Assembly (NCBI GenBank): GCA_002343985.1
Contig: DDTB01000018.1
Coordinates: 1 to 63,306 of the forward strand
DNA: 63,306 nucleotides
Direction of reading: 5' to 3'
Source of the DNA: Chitinophagaceae bacterium UBA2375
Lineage (GTDB): Bacteria > Bacteroidota > Bacteroidia > Chitinophagales > Chitinophagaceae
The position numbers were made by a program, and so were the translations under genes. Shown piece by piece: positions 1-7,495 of this stretch. Position 1 is the first letter of the stretch. Every line of letters begins with the position of its first letter. The notes beneath the pieces are model-generated. The model was not told the DNA's origin, searched no databases, and worked only from the letters and a program-made list of their open reading frames with translations.

Positions 1-2185
1 CTTCTATTTCTGATCCAAATTTTATTTTGCGATCCAAAAAATCATTCAATTGTATTGATTTATTTGATTCATGCCACCTTGAACTCTCCTTATTATAAAA
101 ATCACAGAAATATGTTACTTTTTTTATTAGGTCAATCTTTGAAAAATCAATCGTCCATTCATCTCGTGCTGTAACTATTCCATTAGAATAAAGCTGAAAT
201 AAAGCTTTTTTGCTTTTCCCAGACTTTACTGACTTATCAATCAAAGGCAGTAATGATTCAAAATCATTAACTGCAATATTTATCCAATTATTATTCTTAT
301 CCGGGTTAATGTGCTGAAAATGAATATTGGGAAGAGGATTGATTGTAAACCATTGCAGTTTTTGTTCTTTGCGCCAATCATCCGGCATATCCACATAATA
401 AATGGTGCAGGGCTTTTTCTTTTCTTTACTGTATTTCTTTACCAGAAACATAATGGCCACCCCTGCCTGAATTCCAAATACATTATGGGTGGTTCCGGCA
501 ATTTTTGGGTTCGCCCTTACATCACTGTGCGTATCTATGATATAAGCATAGTCAAATTCATCCTGCACACATTTTCTAAAGCCGTCAAAGGTCCGGCTGT
601 CAATAAAACTCCTATTCGTAATAAAGGCAATAATGCCATTTTCATCCAATCGGTCAAAAGCCCAGCGGTAAAAACGGGCATACATATCATACACCTTAGT
701 TTTCTGGGCGGTGCTGTTCTTTATGAATGTGTCCTTTATTCTCTGGTCAATGGTCGGGTATTCCCTGTTTTTATTATTGTCGTTTTCATTGGCCTGGTTT
801 GCATTATAAGGCGGGTTACCAATCACCACGCTTATTTTTTTTCTGTTTTGGTCCACAATCCTTTGTGAATTCACTTTGGTAATGGAAAATAAATCTCCCA
901 TCACTTTGTATTTGCTATGAATCCCGGTAACTTTTTCATTCAGCCCTCCGATATTGTCCAGGGTATCCACAAAACACAGGTTTGTAAACTCGGCATATTT
1001 GCCCATCTTTTGGGTATAGGTGAATTCAATATTCAGGTTACTGATATAATAGGGCAGAATGGCCACTTCATTGGCGTGTAACTCATGTTTGTATTTATAC
1101 TCCAGCTTATCCTTTCCCATGTAATCAATCATATCACAAACAAAGGTTCCGGTTCCTGTGGCCGGGTCGAGTATATCCACGCCTTTATCCTCCAGAAACT
1201 TATTAAAATGCTTATGTAACAGATAATCGGTCCCCTTAATCATGAATTGTACAATCTCATTAGGGGTATAAACCACACCCAGGCGGTCCGCCGCTTTGGG
1301 GTTGTAACTCTTATAAAAGGTTTCATAAATGACCTTTAGGAATTTCTGCTTTTCATGATGATCTGCAATTCCGGCGGCGGCGGCATTAATGGCCTGGTAA
1401 TAATGCTGAATGGTTCCCAGGGCCAGGCGGCGGGTTTGCCCGGTAAAGAAAGAATTAATAACCTTTTCCAATTCCCTTGCCACATTATTCTCCCGGTGAA
1501 ACTGGGTTTCATCAAATATGGTATTGAATACGTCCTCAGTCAGGATATGCTGAATGATCATTTCCCGTACATCATCCAGGGTAATTTCTTTATTAATGCT
1601 CTCATGACAAAGTGCCAGAAATTCCCCAGCCGCTTTGGTAAATTCCGGGTTTGTGTGTTCCTGTGCAATGATGATTCCCCTGATAGTGTCCGTAACTTTT
1701 GGAATATCCTGCTTAAACAATTCAATAGCCTTTCTGAATTGTTGCACTTCTGGCCGCTCAAAGCTGATAAAACGGGAAATGATGCTATGCAAAGCCCCGG
1801 CATCTTTCATAGAAACCCGCTGCACCTCCAGGCCATTCTGAATTAATACCGCCGTTTGACTGTCCTCAAAAAAGATATTTTCTTTCGGGTATCCCTTTGC
1901 AAATTTTTTCCTGATCTCTTCATCAATATCATCACTTTCATCCTTACTCTCCCAATAACCCCAATCCTGCCTGAGCATATCTTTCAGGGTTCCGTCCGGG
2001 GTTACATTTTTGCCATTCGCTGCCCGAATGGTAACCTCAGGTACAATCATTAACCCTTTAGGCTTTGCGTACTCATTTAAGAGGTTATAAAAGGCGTTCC
2101 TGATGGCCGTTTCTTTTCTCGTGCCTCCAAAATGAATGATCTTTTCCACCTCATTTTGATACTGCCTGATTGAAAATTCGCTCAT
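1..2185 (-). CDS. Single-chain restriction-modification enzyme (type ISP/IIG-like), 3' end cut by window
   Basis: An uninterrupted frame starts at ATG 2185 and runs off the window after 728 codons. Residues 64-81 carry a PD...ESK pattern fitting a PD-(D/E)xK nuclease site. The N6-adenine methyltransferase follows: TPNEIVQF near 307, motif I DPATGTGTF at 340-348 (S-adenosylmethionine binding) and motif IV NPPY at 457-460. The stretch after NPPY, rich in N, Q and D and then STAQKTK, is typical of the methylase of type ISP enzymes such as LlaBIII, but no helicase precedes it here, so this is a helicase-free, type IIG-like relative. The missing C-terminal part should hold the target-recognition domain. 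The last roughly 300 bases before the window edge are visibly AT-rich. It is the last of the four island genes. Exact type and sequence specificity cannot be told. Confidence 0.85.
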   Translation of the reverse strand, partial: MSEFSIRQYQNEVEKIIHFGGTRKETAIRNAFYNLLNEYAKPKGLMIVPEVTIRAANGKNVTPDGTLKDMLRQDWGYWESKDESDDIDEEIRKKFAKGYPKENIFFEDSQTAVLIQNGLEVQRVSMKDAGALHSIISRFISFERPEVQQFRKAIELFKQDIPKVTDTIRGIIIAQEHTNPEFTKAAGEFLALCHESINKEITLDDVREMIIQHILTEDVFNTIFDETQFHRENNVARELEKVINSFFTGQTRRLALGTIQHYYQAINAAAAGIADHHEKQKFLKVIYETFYKSYNPKAADRLGVVYTPNEIVQFMIKGTDYLLHKHFNKFLEDKGVDILDPATGTGTFVCDMIDYMGKDKLEYKYKHELHANEVAILPYYISNLNIEFTYTQKMGKYAEFTNLCFVDTLDNIGGLNEKVTGIHSKYKVMGDLFSITKVNSQRIVDQNRKKISVVIGNPPYNANQANENDNNKNREYPTIDQRIKDTFIKNSTAQKTKVYDMYARFYRWAFDRLDENGIIAFITNRSFIDSRTFDGFRKCVQDEFDYAYIIDTHSDVRANPKIAGTTHNVFGIQAGVAIMFLVKKYSKEKKKPCTIYYVDMPDDWRKEQKLQWFTINPLPNIHFQHINPDKNNNWINIAVNDFESLLPLIDKSVKSGKSKKALFQLYSNGIVTARDEWTIDFSKIDLIKKVTYFCDFYNKESSRWHESNKSIQLNDFLDRKIKFGSEIE

Positions 2186-2206
2186 GTATTTAATTCGTTT
2201 TTGGGT

Positions 2207-2773
2207 TTATTTCTTAAATCCTATCCTTTCCCGGTCCTCCCATTTACGCTGGGCGGCCTTCTCATCCAATAAATTTTCCATTGCATCATAAATCTGGTTT
2301 AGCTGGGCATCATGCTCCCCTATTCTTTCCTTAATCTGCCTTAATTGAGCCTTTATATCACTTTCCTAAAATAACACCCGCCTGATCTCCACAAAGGCCC
2401 GCATGATGGCTATATTCATCTGTATGGCCCGGTCGCTGTTCAGAATACCGGACAGCATGGCCACGCCCTGTTCGGTAAAAGCATAAGGCAGGTATTTACT
2501 ATGTTGCCCTCTGCCTTTCTTTAAGGTCGCAATTTGCGTCCTTAAAGGATTATCTTGTTTTTCTAAGGTTTCAATTTGAAACCTCAAAGCCTCCCATTCC
2601 TCCTTTGTTAGCTGAAACATAAAGTCCTCAGGAAACCGCTTTATATTACGGTTTACCGCCTCTTTTAAGCGTTTTGTTTCTACTTCATACAGGGCCGCTA
2701 AATCACGGTCCAGCATGACCCGCTCCCCTCTGATCTCATATATCCGATTCTGAATACTTTGAATGATCTGCAT
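2207..2773 (-). pseudogene. ORF6N-domain protein gene with in-frame amber stop
   Basis: The first 135 codons (2773 to 2369) encode an ORF6N domain with the family pattern around RGERVMLDRDLAALYEV, RFPEDFMFQL, YAFTEQGVAMLSG and RAIQMNIAIMRAFV. A TAG at 2368-2366 stops it. The same frame then continues for 52 codons to TAA at 2209-2207 and encodes the coiled-coil tail expected of this family, ending in RERIGFKK. The amber codon therefore splits one gene. It starts 9 bases after the integrase stop and ends 21 bases before the restriction enzyme start. ORF6N domains occur in phage and island proteins and are thought to bind DNA; the target is unknown. Either the gene is freshly broken, the stop is read through, the 135-residue form suffices, or the base is a sequencing error. 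Confidence 0.75.
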
Positions 2774-2782
2774 AGGATTAAT

Positions 2783-3961
2783 TTATAATTCCAGTTTGAT
2801 TTTATTAGCGGCTGCCCGCTTATTTTCATCAATAATTTTTGTGTAAATCTGTGTGGTTTTCAGGTCCCGGTGGCCCAGCATTTTGGAAACGGTATAAATA
2901 TCCGTACCCTGGCTGAGTTGTAAGGTAGCAAACGTATGCCTAAAGCAATGGAAAGTTATATCTTTTGTTATTCCGGCGGCTCCAATCCAATGGGCCAAAT
3001 GTTTGTTTCCATAAGCCGAATAATTTAGCCCTTCAAAAACTTTGCTTTCCGGAGATTTTCGCTGCCCTAATAATTCAATGGCCTGATCGGACACAGGGAG
3101 GGTTTCCTGGCCTTTTGTTTTTTGTTGACGGAAACGGATAACATAACCGTTCCCATTAATAAATTCAATCTCTCCCCAAACTAATTTTTGAATATCCGAA
3201 AACCTTAATCCAGTCATGGCTGAAAACAGGGCGGCCATTTTCAACAATGGCTCCTTACAATCAGTTCTTACCAGGCTATTGAGTTCCTCCAATGTCAGGA
3301 AATTACGCTGCGTTTCATCCGGCTTGATCGGCTCTACCCGGCTATTCAGGTCCGTTTGTAAAAGGCCGTCCTTAAAGGCTTGTTTCAGGCTGGCCTTGAA
3401 TTTATTGAAATACGAAAAGGCAGAATTGGTGGAAAGTTTAGCCTGGGTTCTTTTGAGGCTTTGGGTGGATAATAGAAATTCCCGGAAATCATTACAGAAT
3501 GTTTCATTCAATCTGGCAAAGGGCAAAAAACCTTTTGTAAAGGCCAATAGGTAGTTATACACGGAAATCCAGTTATCATGATTGGAGGCTTTGCGTTTAT
3601 CGGCTAACTGCTTAAAGTATTCCACAAAATTCCGTTCCCCGATCTCCTTTATTCTTAATTGCTCCCTTTCCTGCCCGGTATATATTTCGGGCTTATTCAG
3701 GTGGTTCTCTCTTTTTTGCCTGATCTGTTCCGCTATCTGGAGGGTTTCTTTATTGTGCTTTTTATCCAGTGGGCTTATTGAAATCTTCTTAATCCTGCCC
3801 TTTTCATCTTTTATGGTTTCGGAAAACAGGTACTGGCCAAGGAATTCCCGGCGGGTAGGTTCCCCGGTTTCCGGGTGGATGATGGGCGGGTAAAAATCAA
3901 GGTAAAGGCTTAAACGGTTGCCGGATATGGGTTTCTGCCTGAGTTTCACTTTTATAGCCAT
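2783..3961 (-). CDS. Tyrosine recombinase/integrase of the island
   Basis: A 392-residue phage-type integrase of the Bacteroidota mobile-element class. The N-terminal arm-binding region (about 1-95) is followed by a core-binding SAM-like domain (about 105-210) and the catalytic domain (about 220-392). Visible catalytic residues are R253 (TGLRFSD), K281, H338 and R341 (HCFRHT), H364 (LGHRD) and the nucleophile Y373 (QIYTKI), so the enzyme appears intact. It would catalyse integration and excision of the island. It lies 17 bases after the zinc-ribbon/HTH gene and 9 bases before the ORF6N gene, which suggests one transcript. The closeness to the mnmE 3' end points to that site as its target, which is inference. 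Confidence 0.92.
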   Translation of the reverse strand: MAIKVKLRQKPISGNRLSLYLDFYPPIIHPETGEPTRREFLGQYLFSETIKDEKGRIKKISISPLDKKHNKETLQIAEQIRQKRENHLNKPEIYTGQEREQLRIKEIGERNFVEYFKQLADKRKASNHDNWISVYNYLLAFTKGFLPFARLNETFCNDFREFLLSTQSLKRTQAKLSTNSAFSYFNKFKASLKQAFKDGLLQTDLNSRVEPIKPDETQRNFLTLEELNSLVRTDCKEPLLKMAALFSAMTGLRFSDIQKLVWGEIEFINGNGYVIRFRQQKTKGQETLPVSDQAIELLGQRKSPESKVFEGLNYSAYGNKHLAHWIGAAGITKDITFHCFRHTFATLQLSQGTDIYTVSKMLGHRDLKTTQIYTKIIDENKRAAANKIKLEL

Positions 3962-3978
3962 TGTCAGATAATTAATGT

Positions 3979-4332
3979 TTAGGCGAATAGTTTATCTATG
4001 TCGGTCCGCTTTATTCGTGTCAACCTTTGGGAAAGGTTCACAGCTTTAATTTTATTATTGTTAATGTGCTGGTAAACAGATCGGACCGAACAATTCAATA
4101 AAGCGGCCACCTCCTTAACGGTCAGAAATTCTTTTGCTTTAATTGCCTCTAAAGGTTTATTCAATATGGCAATAGTTTCCCGGTTGCTGACATCAATCCT
4201 GGCATTTCTTTGCCGGACCTTATAAGCCATTTTAGCGCAATAGTCACCGCAATATTTTGTTACGGTGGTACGGGCCGTAAACTCATTTTCACAATGCTGA
4301 CAAATTCGCTGAATTCTCAGGGTTGAACTCAT
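3979..4332 (-). CDS. Zinc-ribbon and helix-turn-helix DNA-binding protein, likely excisionase/regulator
   Basis: 117 residues. The N-terminus has a CxxC (CQHC, about residues 13-16) and a CxxxC (CGDYC) 12 residues later, as in a treble-clef or zinc-ribbon fold. The C-terminal half is an excisionase/MerR-like winged HTH: LTVKEVAALLNCSVRSVYQH followed by an RLTRIKRTDIDKLF wing. Proteins of this build commonly precede integrases in Bacteroidota elements and act as excision factors or regulators. Two perfect tandem repeats in the 130 bases upstream (4377-4396 and 4439-4460) are candidate binding sites. It is the first gene of the island transcript. Confidence 0.8.
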   Translation of the reverse strand: MSSTLRIQRICQHCENEFTARTTVTKYCGDYCAKMAYKVRQRNARIDVSNRETIAILNKPLEAIKAKEFLTVKEVAALLNCSVRSVYQHINNNKIKAVNLSQRLTRIKRTDIDKLFA

Positions 4333-4376
4333 TTCCTTTTATGTCGTTAAGGTTGATTAATAAAATATTAGTGTCG

Positions 4377-4396
4377 TTAAGTGCATTTAAGTGCAT
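4377..4396. repeat. Perfect tandem 10-bp repeat, candidate operator
   Basis: TTAAGTGCAT occurs twice in direct tandem, 45 to 64 bases upstream of the HTH gene start. The 10-bp period places both copies on the same face of the helix. The octamer GTCGTTAA also occurs at 4343-4350 and 4373-4380. A binding site for the island's own regulator or integrase is likely but inferred. Confidence 0.6.
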
Positions 4397-4417
4397 AAAA
4401 AAACGGCTGTTTTGCCG
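4397..4417 (-). terminator. Weak terminator-like hairpin upstream of island genes
   Basis: Read on the minus strand, a 4-bp CGGC/GCCG stem with a 6-base loop is followed by seven T residues. It lies between mnmE and the HTH gene and could insulate the island from upstream reading or act as an attenuator. The stem is short. Confidence 0.35.
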
Positions 4418-4421
4418 AAAT

Positions 4422-4460
4422 TTTGTACCTCGGCCCCTAAGGTACAAATAAGGTACAAAT
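4422..4460. repeat. Iteron-like cluster: tandem 11-bp repeat plus an inverted copy
   Basis: AAGGTACAAAT occurs twice in perfect tandem (4439-4449, 4450-4460), and the core AGGTACAAA occurs once more inverted at 4422-4430. A partial match (TTTGTAC) lies near 4540. Such clusters between an integrase module and its target gene resemble integrase arm sites or excisionase sites. Confidence 0.6.
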
Positions 4461-4513
4461 ATTTACTAAAAATAGTGGGAATAACACAAAATAAACCGAT
4501 AAGGATAAAAATG

Positions 4514-4541
4514 ACAAAAGGCCCTATTATTGGGCCTTTTG
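4514..4541 (-). terminator. Terminator of mnmE
   Basis: A 9-bp perfect stem, AAAAGGCCC at 4516-4524 against GGGCCTTTT at 4532-4540, with a 7-base loop and T residues at its end on both strands. It lies about 40 bases past the mnmE stop and could work in both directions. Confidence 0.8.
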
Positions 4542-4582
4542 TACGGTAATTCGTGGGTTTTTTGCTTATTTATTTAGCATGG

Positions 4583-4600
4583 TTACTTTCCGATACAAAA
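4583..4600. other. Candidate island attachment site in the last codons of mnmE
   Basis: The last 18 bases of mnmE read, on the coding strand, TTTTGTATCGGAAAGTAA. This is the position, and close to the sequence, of the 18-bp site used by SGI1-family islands in trmE/thdF (known from the literature; not compared by alignment here). The resemblance is partly expected because the FCIGK end of MnmE is conserved. The integrase module begins 250 bases away. A matching copy at the far island end is not in the window. Confidence 0.4.
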
Positions 4601-5962
4601 CTTACTAAATATATAATCCAACCTGTCTTCATTGCTCACTTCACCGGTGATCTCGCCGAGGTAGTGAAGGCAACGGCGTATGTCTAATGCCAGGAGGTCG
4701 CCGGGCAATTGATCATCCAACCCTTTTCGGATATCATAAATAGATTGCTGCACTTGTTGTAAAGCGCTGTAATGCCGCGCATTCGTGACTATCGTATTCT
4801 CCGATTGCAACTGCCCTTGTACCACTTTCTCCACCAGCCTGCGCTTCAACTGTTCTACATGAAATCCGGTTTGCGCGGATATATACCATACATCGTCCCC
4901 GCTGAATTTTTGCTGCGCCGCTTCCAAACCAATCGTATCCGCCTTATTGCCTACCAGTAAATACTGCGGATTTTGCCCACGTACTATCCATTGCGCCGCT
5001 TCCAGTTCTTCCGGTGTTTCTTCCTGCACGTCAAAAAGATACAATACCAGGTCTGCCTGCTTCATTTTCTTCATGCTCTTCTCCACACCAATCGTTTCAA
5101 TTACATCCTCCGTCTCGCGCAAACCTGCAGTATCTATCAACCTGAATAAAATGCCTTCAATATTGATCAGCTCTTCGATCGTATCCCGCGTCGTTCCAGC
5201 GATATCACTCACAATCGCCCGGTTCTCATTCAATAAACTGTTCAGCAGGGTCGATTTGCCCGCGTTCGGTTTTCCGGTGATGGCCACACTCACGCCATTC
5301 CTGATCACATTCCCCAACCGGAACGATTCTATCAAGCCGCCAACCGTGTGCTGCGCTTCCTCAATCAATTGAAAAAAACGGCTCCGGTCGGCAAACTCCA
5401 CATCCTCCTGGCTAAAGTCCAGCTCAAGCTCAATCAAAGCCGAAAACTGCAGCATCCGCTCACGTAATCCCTGCAAAACATGCGAGAAGCCTCCCCGCAT
5501 ATTATGCAATGCGGTCCGCCTCGACGCTTCCGTGTTTGAAGCTATCAGGTCTGCCACCGATTCCGCCTGGGCCAGGTCCATTTTACCCGATAAAAAAGCC
5601 CGCTGCGTAAATTCACCCGGCTTCGCCAAACGGGCGCCTTCCGCTGTAATGGCGCTGATAATCTGTTCCTGGATATATGGCGAACCATGACAGGATATCT
5701 CCACCACATCCTCCCCCGTATAACTGCGCGGGCCCTTAAACAACGACAAAACCACTTCATCCAAAACACGGCCACTGTGTTCAAGAAAGCCTACATGCAG
5801 GGTATGGCTTGGCTGTGCCGCTAAGCTTTTTGAAGGAAAGAGGCCGTCGCAAATGCCAATGGCATCAGGCCCGCTCACCCTGATGACCGCAATAGCGCCA
5901 ACGCCATGCGCCGTAGCCAGGGCCACAATCGTATCGTCCCATCCGGATAATTTGCCTTGCAT
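4583..5962 (-). CDS. mnmE: tRNA modification GTPase MnmE
   Basis: 459 residues, the normal family length. MnmE with MnmG adds the carboxymethylaminomethyl group to U34 of certain tRNAs. The N-terminal folate-binding domain (about 1-120, with YTGEDVVEISCHG and RAFLSGKMDL) is followed by helical parts and an inserted G domain: P-loop GKPNAGKS 230-237, switch GTTRDT 256-261, DTAG 277-280 and NKAD 339-342. It ends in the conserved FCIGK whose cysteine acts in catalysis. All key motifs are present. A TAACTTTA box ends 4 bases before the ATG (5974-5967), so its transcript may have almost no leader. It stands alone, with terminators on both sides. The island lies against its 3' end and leaves the coding sequence whole. 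Confidence 0.97.
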   Translation of the reverse strand: MQGKLSGWDDTIVALATAHGVGAIAVIRVSGPDAIGICDGLFPSKSLAAQPSHTLHVGFLEHSGRVLDEVVLSLFKGPRSYTGEDVVEISCHGSPYIQEQIISAITAEGARLAKPGEFTQRAFLSGKMDLAQAESVADLIASNTEASRRTALHNMRGGFSHVLQGLRERMLQFSALIELELDFSQEDVEFADRSRFFQLIEEAQHTVGGLIESFRLGNVIRNGVSVAITGKPNAGKSTLLNSLLNENRAIVSDIAGTTRDTIEELINIEGILFRLIDTAGLRETEDVIETIGVEKSMKKMKQADLVLYLFDVQEETPEELEAAQWIVRGQNPQYLLVGNKADTIGLEAAQQKFSGDDVWYISAQTGFHVEQLKRRLVEKVVQGQLQSENTIVTNARHYSALQQVQQSIYDIRKGLDDQLPGDLLALDIRRCLHYLGEITGEVSNEDRLDYIFSKFCIGK

Positions 5963-5966
5963 GAGG

Positions 5967-5974
5967 TAAAGTTA
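5967..5974 (-). promoter_or_regulatory. Candidate -7 box of mnmE abutting the start codon
   Basis: TAACTTTA lies 4 bases upstream of the mnmE ATG. It matches the Bacteroidota -7 consensus TAnnTTTG except for the last base. The spacing equals that in two other genes of this window (29640 and 36442). Confidence 0.45.
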
Positions 5975-5997
5975 AATCATTCATCCAGCAGATGCAT

Positions 5998-6024
5998 AAA
6001 AAAAGCCTCCCGGTTTGGGAGGCT
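5998..6024 (-). terminator. Terminator of the exbB-exbD-exbD-tonB operon
   Basis: A perfect 8-bp stem, AGCCTCCC at 6004-6011 against GGGAGGCT at 6017-6024, with a 5-base loop and a T run on the minus strand, 23 bases past the tonB stop. Confidence 0.85.
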
Positions 6025-6046
6025 AAATTTCGTGTAACCGTTGTCG

Positions 6047-6880
6047 TTATTGTTCCTGTACCACGAAGGTAATCGGCTGACGGCGGTAGGCATTTACATT
6101 ACGGCCATTCTGGATCGCCGGGGTCCATTTCGGGCCCTTCTTGATGATCTTCATGGCTTCCTGCTCCATACCATAACCGTGGCTGGTTTCGGCCTGCACA
6201 TCACTGATGCTGCCATCGCGGCCCACAATGAAACGCACAACCACCTGGTATGTACCTTCGGGAGCGCCGTTATCTACCGGGGTATTTGGGTTCAGGTTGT
6301 TTTGCAGGTAACGCCTCCAGGCAGATTCCCCACCAGGGAAAGATGCTTCCACTTCCACCTTGGTAAAGATCTTATTTTCATCGTCCGACACTTTGGGCAC
6401 TTCCACAACCTGTGTACCCTTATCTTCCACGGGAGCCTGAACAATTTGTTCTTTGTTCTCGCTCTCCACGGTCTTGGTACTGATCACCTGGTCTTCCTTG
6501 ATCTCTTCGATCTTTTCATCAGGCTTCACTTCCTCATCCTTTACGATTTTCGGAGGGGTGAATTTCACCTGGTTCACTTCAGGAGGTGGCGGTGGTGTGG
6601 GTGGCGGTGGTGGTGGCGGTGGCGGTGGCGGCTCATCTTTCTTGATTTCAGCCATCTGCGTTTCCAACACTTCAATCTGATCGGTCTTTTTGCCTTTATT
6701 CAACATATTGGCCATGACGGACCCCAGGAATGCCAGCAACAGTATCGCTGATGTAAAAAGCAATGCTTTCACCAGCGTTTTATTGTAGGTTTTCCGCAGA
6801 TCATAGGCGCCATAAGCCTTATTCTTACCATCAAAGATGATATCCAGAATATCAGCCTGTAAAATTTTATTTGGTTCCAT
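6047..6880 (-). CDS. tonB: Energy transducer TonB
   Basis: 277 residues. It has a short cytoplasmic N-terminus, one membrane helix (about 38-57), a proline tract at 84-100 in which nearly every residue is proline, a charged linker rich in K, E, V and P, and a C-terminal TonB domain (about 175-277, with FPGGESAWRRYL and YQVVVRFIVGRDGSI). TonB spans the periplasm and passes proton-motive energy from ExbB/ExbD to outer-membrane receptors. It is the last gene of an operon with exbB and two exbD genes, 37 bases after the second exbD, and is followed by a strong terminator. The N-terminus ILDIIFDGKNKAYGAYDLRK also occurs in similar form in the second TonB of this window (28653-29483), which marks a shared Bacteroidota subfamily. 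Confidence 0.95.
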   Translation of the reverse strand: MEPNKILQADILDIIFDGKNKAYGAYDLRKTYNKTLVKALLFTSAILLLAFLGSVMANMLNKGKKTDQIEVLETQMAEIKKDEPPPPPPPPPPPTPPPPPEVNQVKFTPPKIVKDEEVKPDEKIEEIKEDQVISTKTVESENKEQIVQAPVEDKGTQVVEVPKVSDDENKIFTKVEVEASFPGGESAWRRYLQNNLNPNTPVDNGAPEGTYQVVVRFIVGRDGSISDVQAETSHGYGMEQEAMKIIKKGPKWTPAIQNGRNVNAYRRQPITFVVQEQ

Positions 6881-6917
6881 GTAATCGCTTTAATGATGTG
6901 GTGACGGGCACCCTTGT

Positions 6918-7466
6918 TTATTGAATACCGTTCGCAATTTCTGTCTGACGAATGAGTTCCTGTTCCGCAGGAGTGATATCCACTTCGGCATAGTGGCCGG
7001 GTGGAACCCCGCAAATACTCATTTCATCCAGGATGTCAATGGAATTTTTGAAAGTCGATTTGCTGTCAGACTTGATGATATACATCAGGTCGTCAATCGG
7101 TGTCGCTTTCTTTTTGTCGACAATCAGTTGCCTGATTTCCTTAAAACTGGTACTCTTGAATTCTTCACTGAGTTTATCCGCTTCCAGTTGCCCGAAATAA
7201 TAATACACTTGGTCGCCCTTGCCCAGCAAAATGGTCATGGCGCCAGAGTTTTTTACTTTCAGGATCTGGTCCTTATCTTCCTTCGGTTCATTCATGTTCA
7301 TGGCCGTTGCCTGGCTCATGGTGGTGGTGAATACGAAGAATGTCAGGAGCAGGAAGCCCAGGTCCACCATGGGTGTAAGGTCAACCCGTGTTGACAGTTT
7401 CTTGGCCTTCTTGACGCCAGGGCCCTTTTTATGGCCCCCGCCCGACGATGTATCTATTTCTGCCAT
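6918..7466 (-). CDS. exbD: Biopolymer transporter ExbD (second copy)
   Basis: 182 residues. A lysine- and glycine-rich cytoplasmic start leads into one membrane helix (about 33-51) that carries the conserved aspartate D35 in TPMVDLGFLLLTFF, the residue needed for proton use in ExbD/TolR. The rest is periplasmic. With ExbB it forms the motor that energises TonB. It lies 29 bases after the other exbD gene and 37 bases before tonB, in the same direction. Two exbD genes in one operon are common in Bacteroidota; the division of labour between them is not clear from sequence. Confidence 0.93.
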   Translation of the reverse strand: MAEIDTSSGGGHKKGPGVKKAKKLSTRVDLTPMVDLGFLLLTFFVFTTTMSQATAMNMNEPKEDKDQILKVKNSGAMTILLGKGDQVYYYFGQLEADKLSEEFKSTSFKEIRQLIVDKKKATPIDDLMYIIKSDSKSTFKNSIDILDEMSICGVPPGHYAEVDITPAEQELIRQTEIANGIQ

Positions 7467-7495
7467 GGCTTAAATGGTTTTCTTTTTGTGATCAA

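Larger units (their letters stand above)
1..4582. mobile_element. Integrative island end next to mnmE (partial)
   Basis: Four consecutive minus-strand genes (zinc-ribbon/HTH protein, tyrosine integrase, ORF6N protein, restriction-modification enzyme) lie against the 3' end of mnmE, and none is a housekeeping gene. The 3' end of mnmE (trmE/thdF) is an established integration site for islands of the SGI1 type, so this looks like the integrase-proximal end of an island whose other end lies beyond position 1. The boundary at 4582 is inferred from gene content. A second copy of the attachment sequence would be needed for proof and is not in the window. Confidence 0.6.

Noticed and set aside
311..2053. 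Several open frames on the plus strand opposite the restriction enzyme
   Set aside because: They are antisense to one long minus-strand frame with clear nuclease and methylase motifs and show no family features of their own.
2366..2368. Amber codon read as pyrrolysine
   Set aside because: No pyl genes are seen, and pyrrolysine use is not known for this kind of organism or protein.
4377..4460. Possible CRISPR array
   Set aside because: Only two copies of each short unit exist, in direct tandem without spacers, and there are no cas genes.
6041..6751. A 236-codon frame opposite tonB
   Set aside because: Its His/Phe- and Trp/Arg-rich low-complexity product is the mirror of the proline tract and TonB domain on the minus strand.
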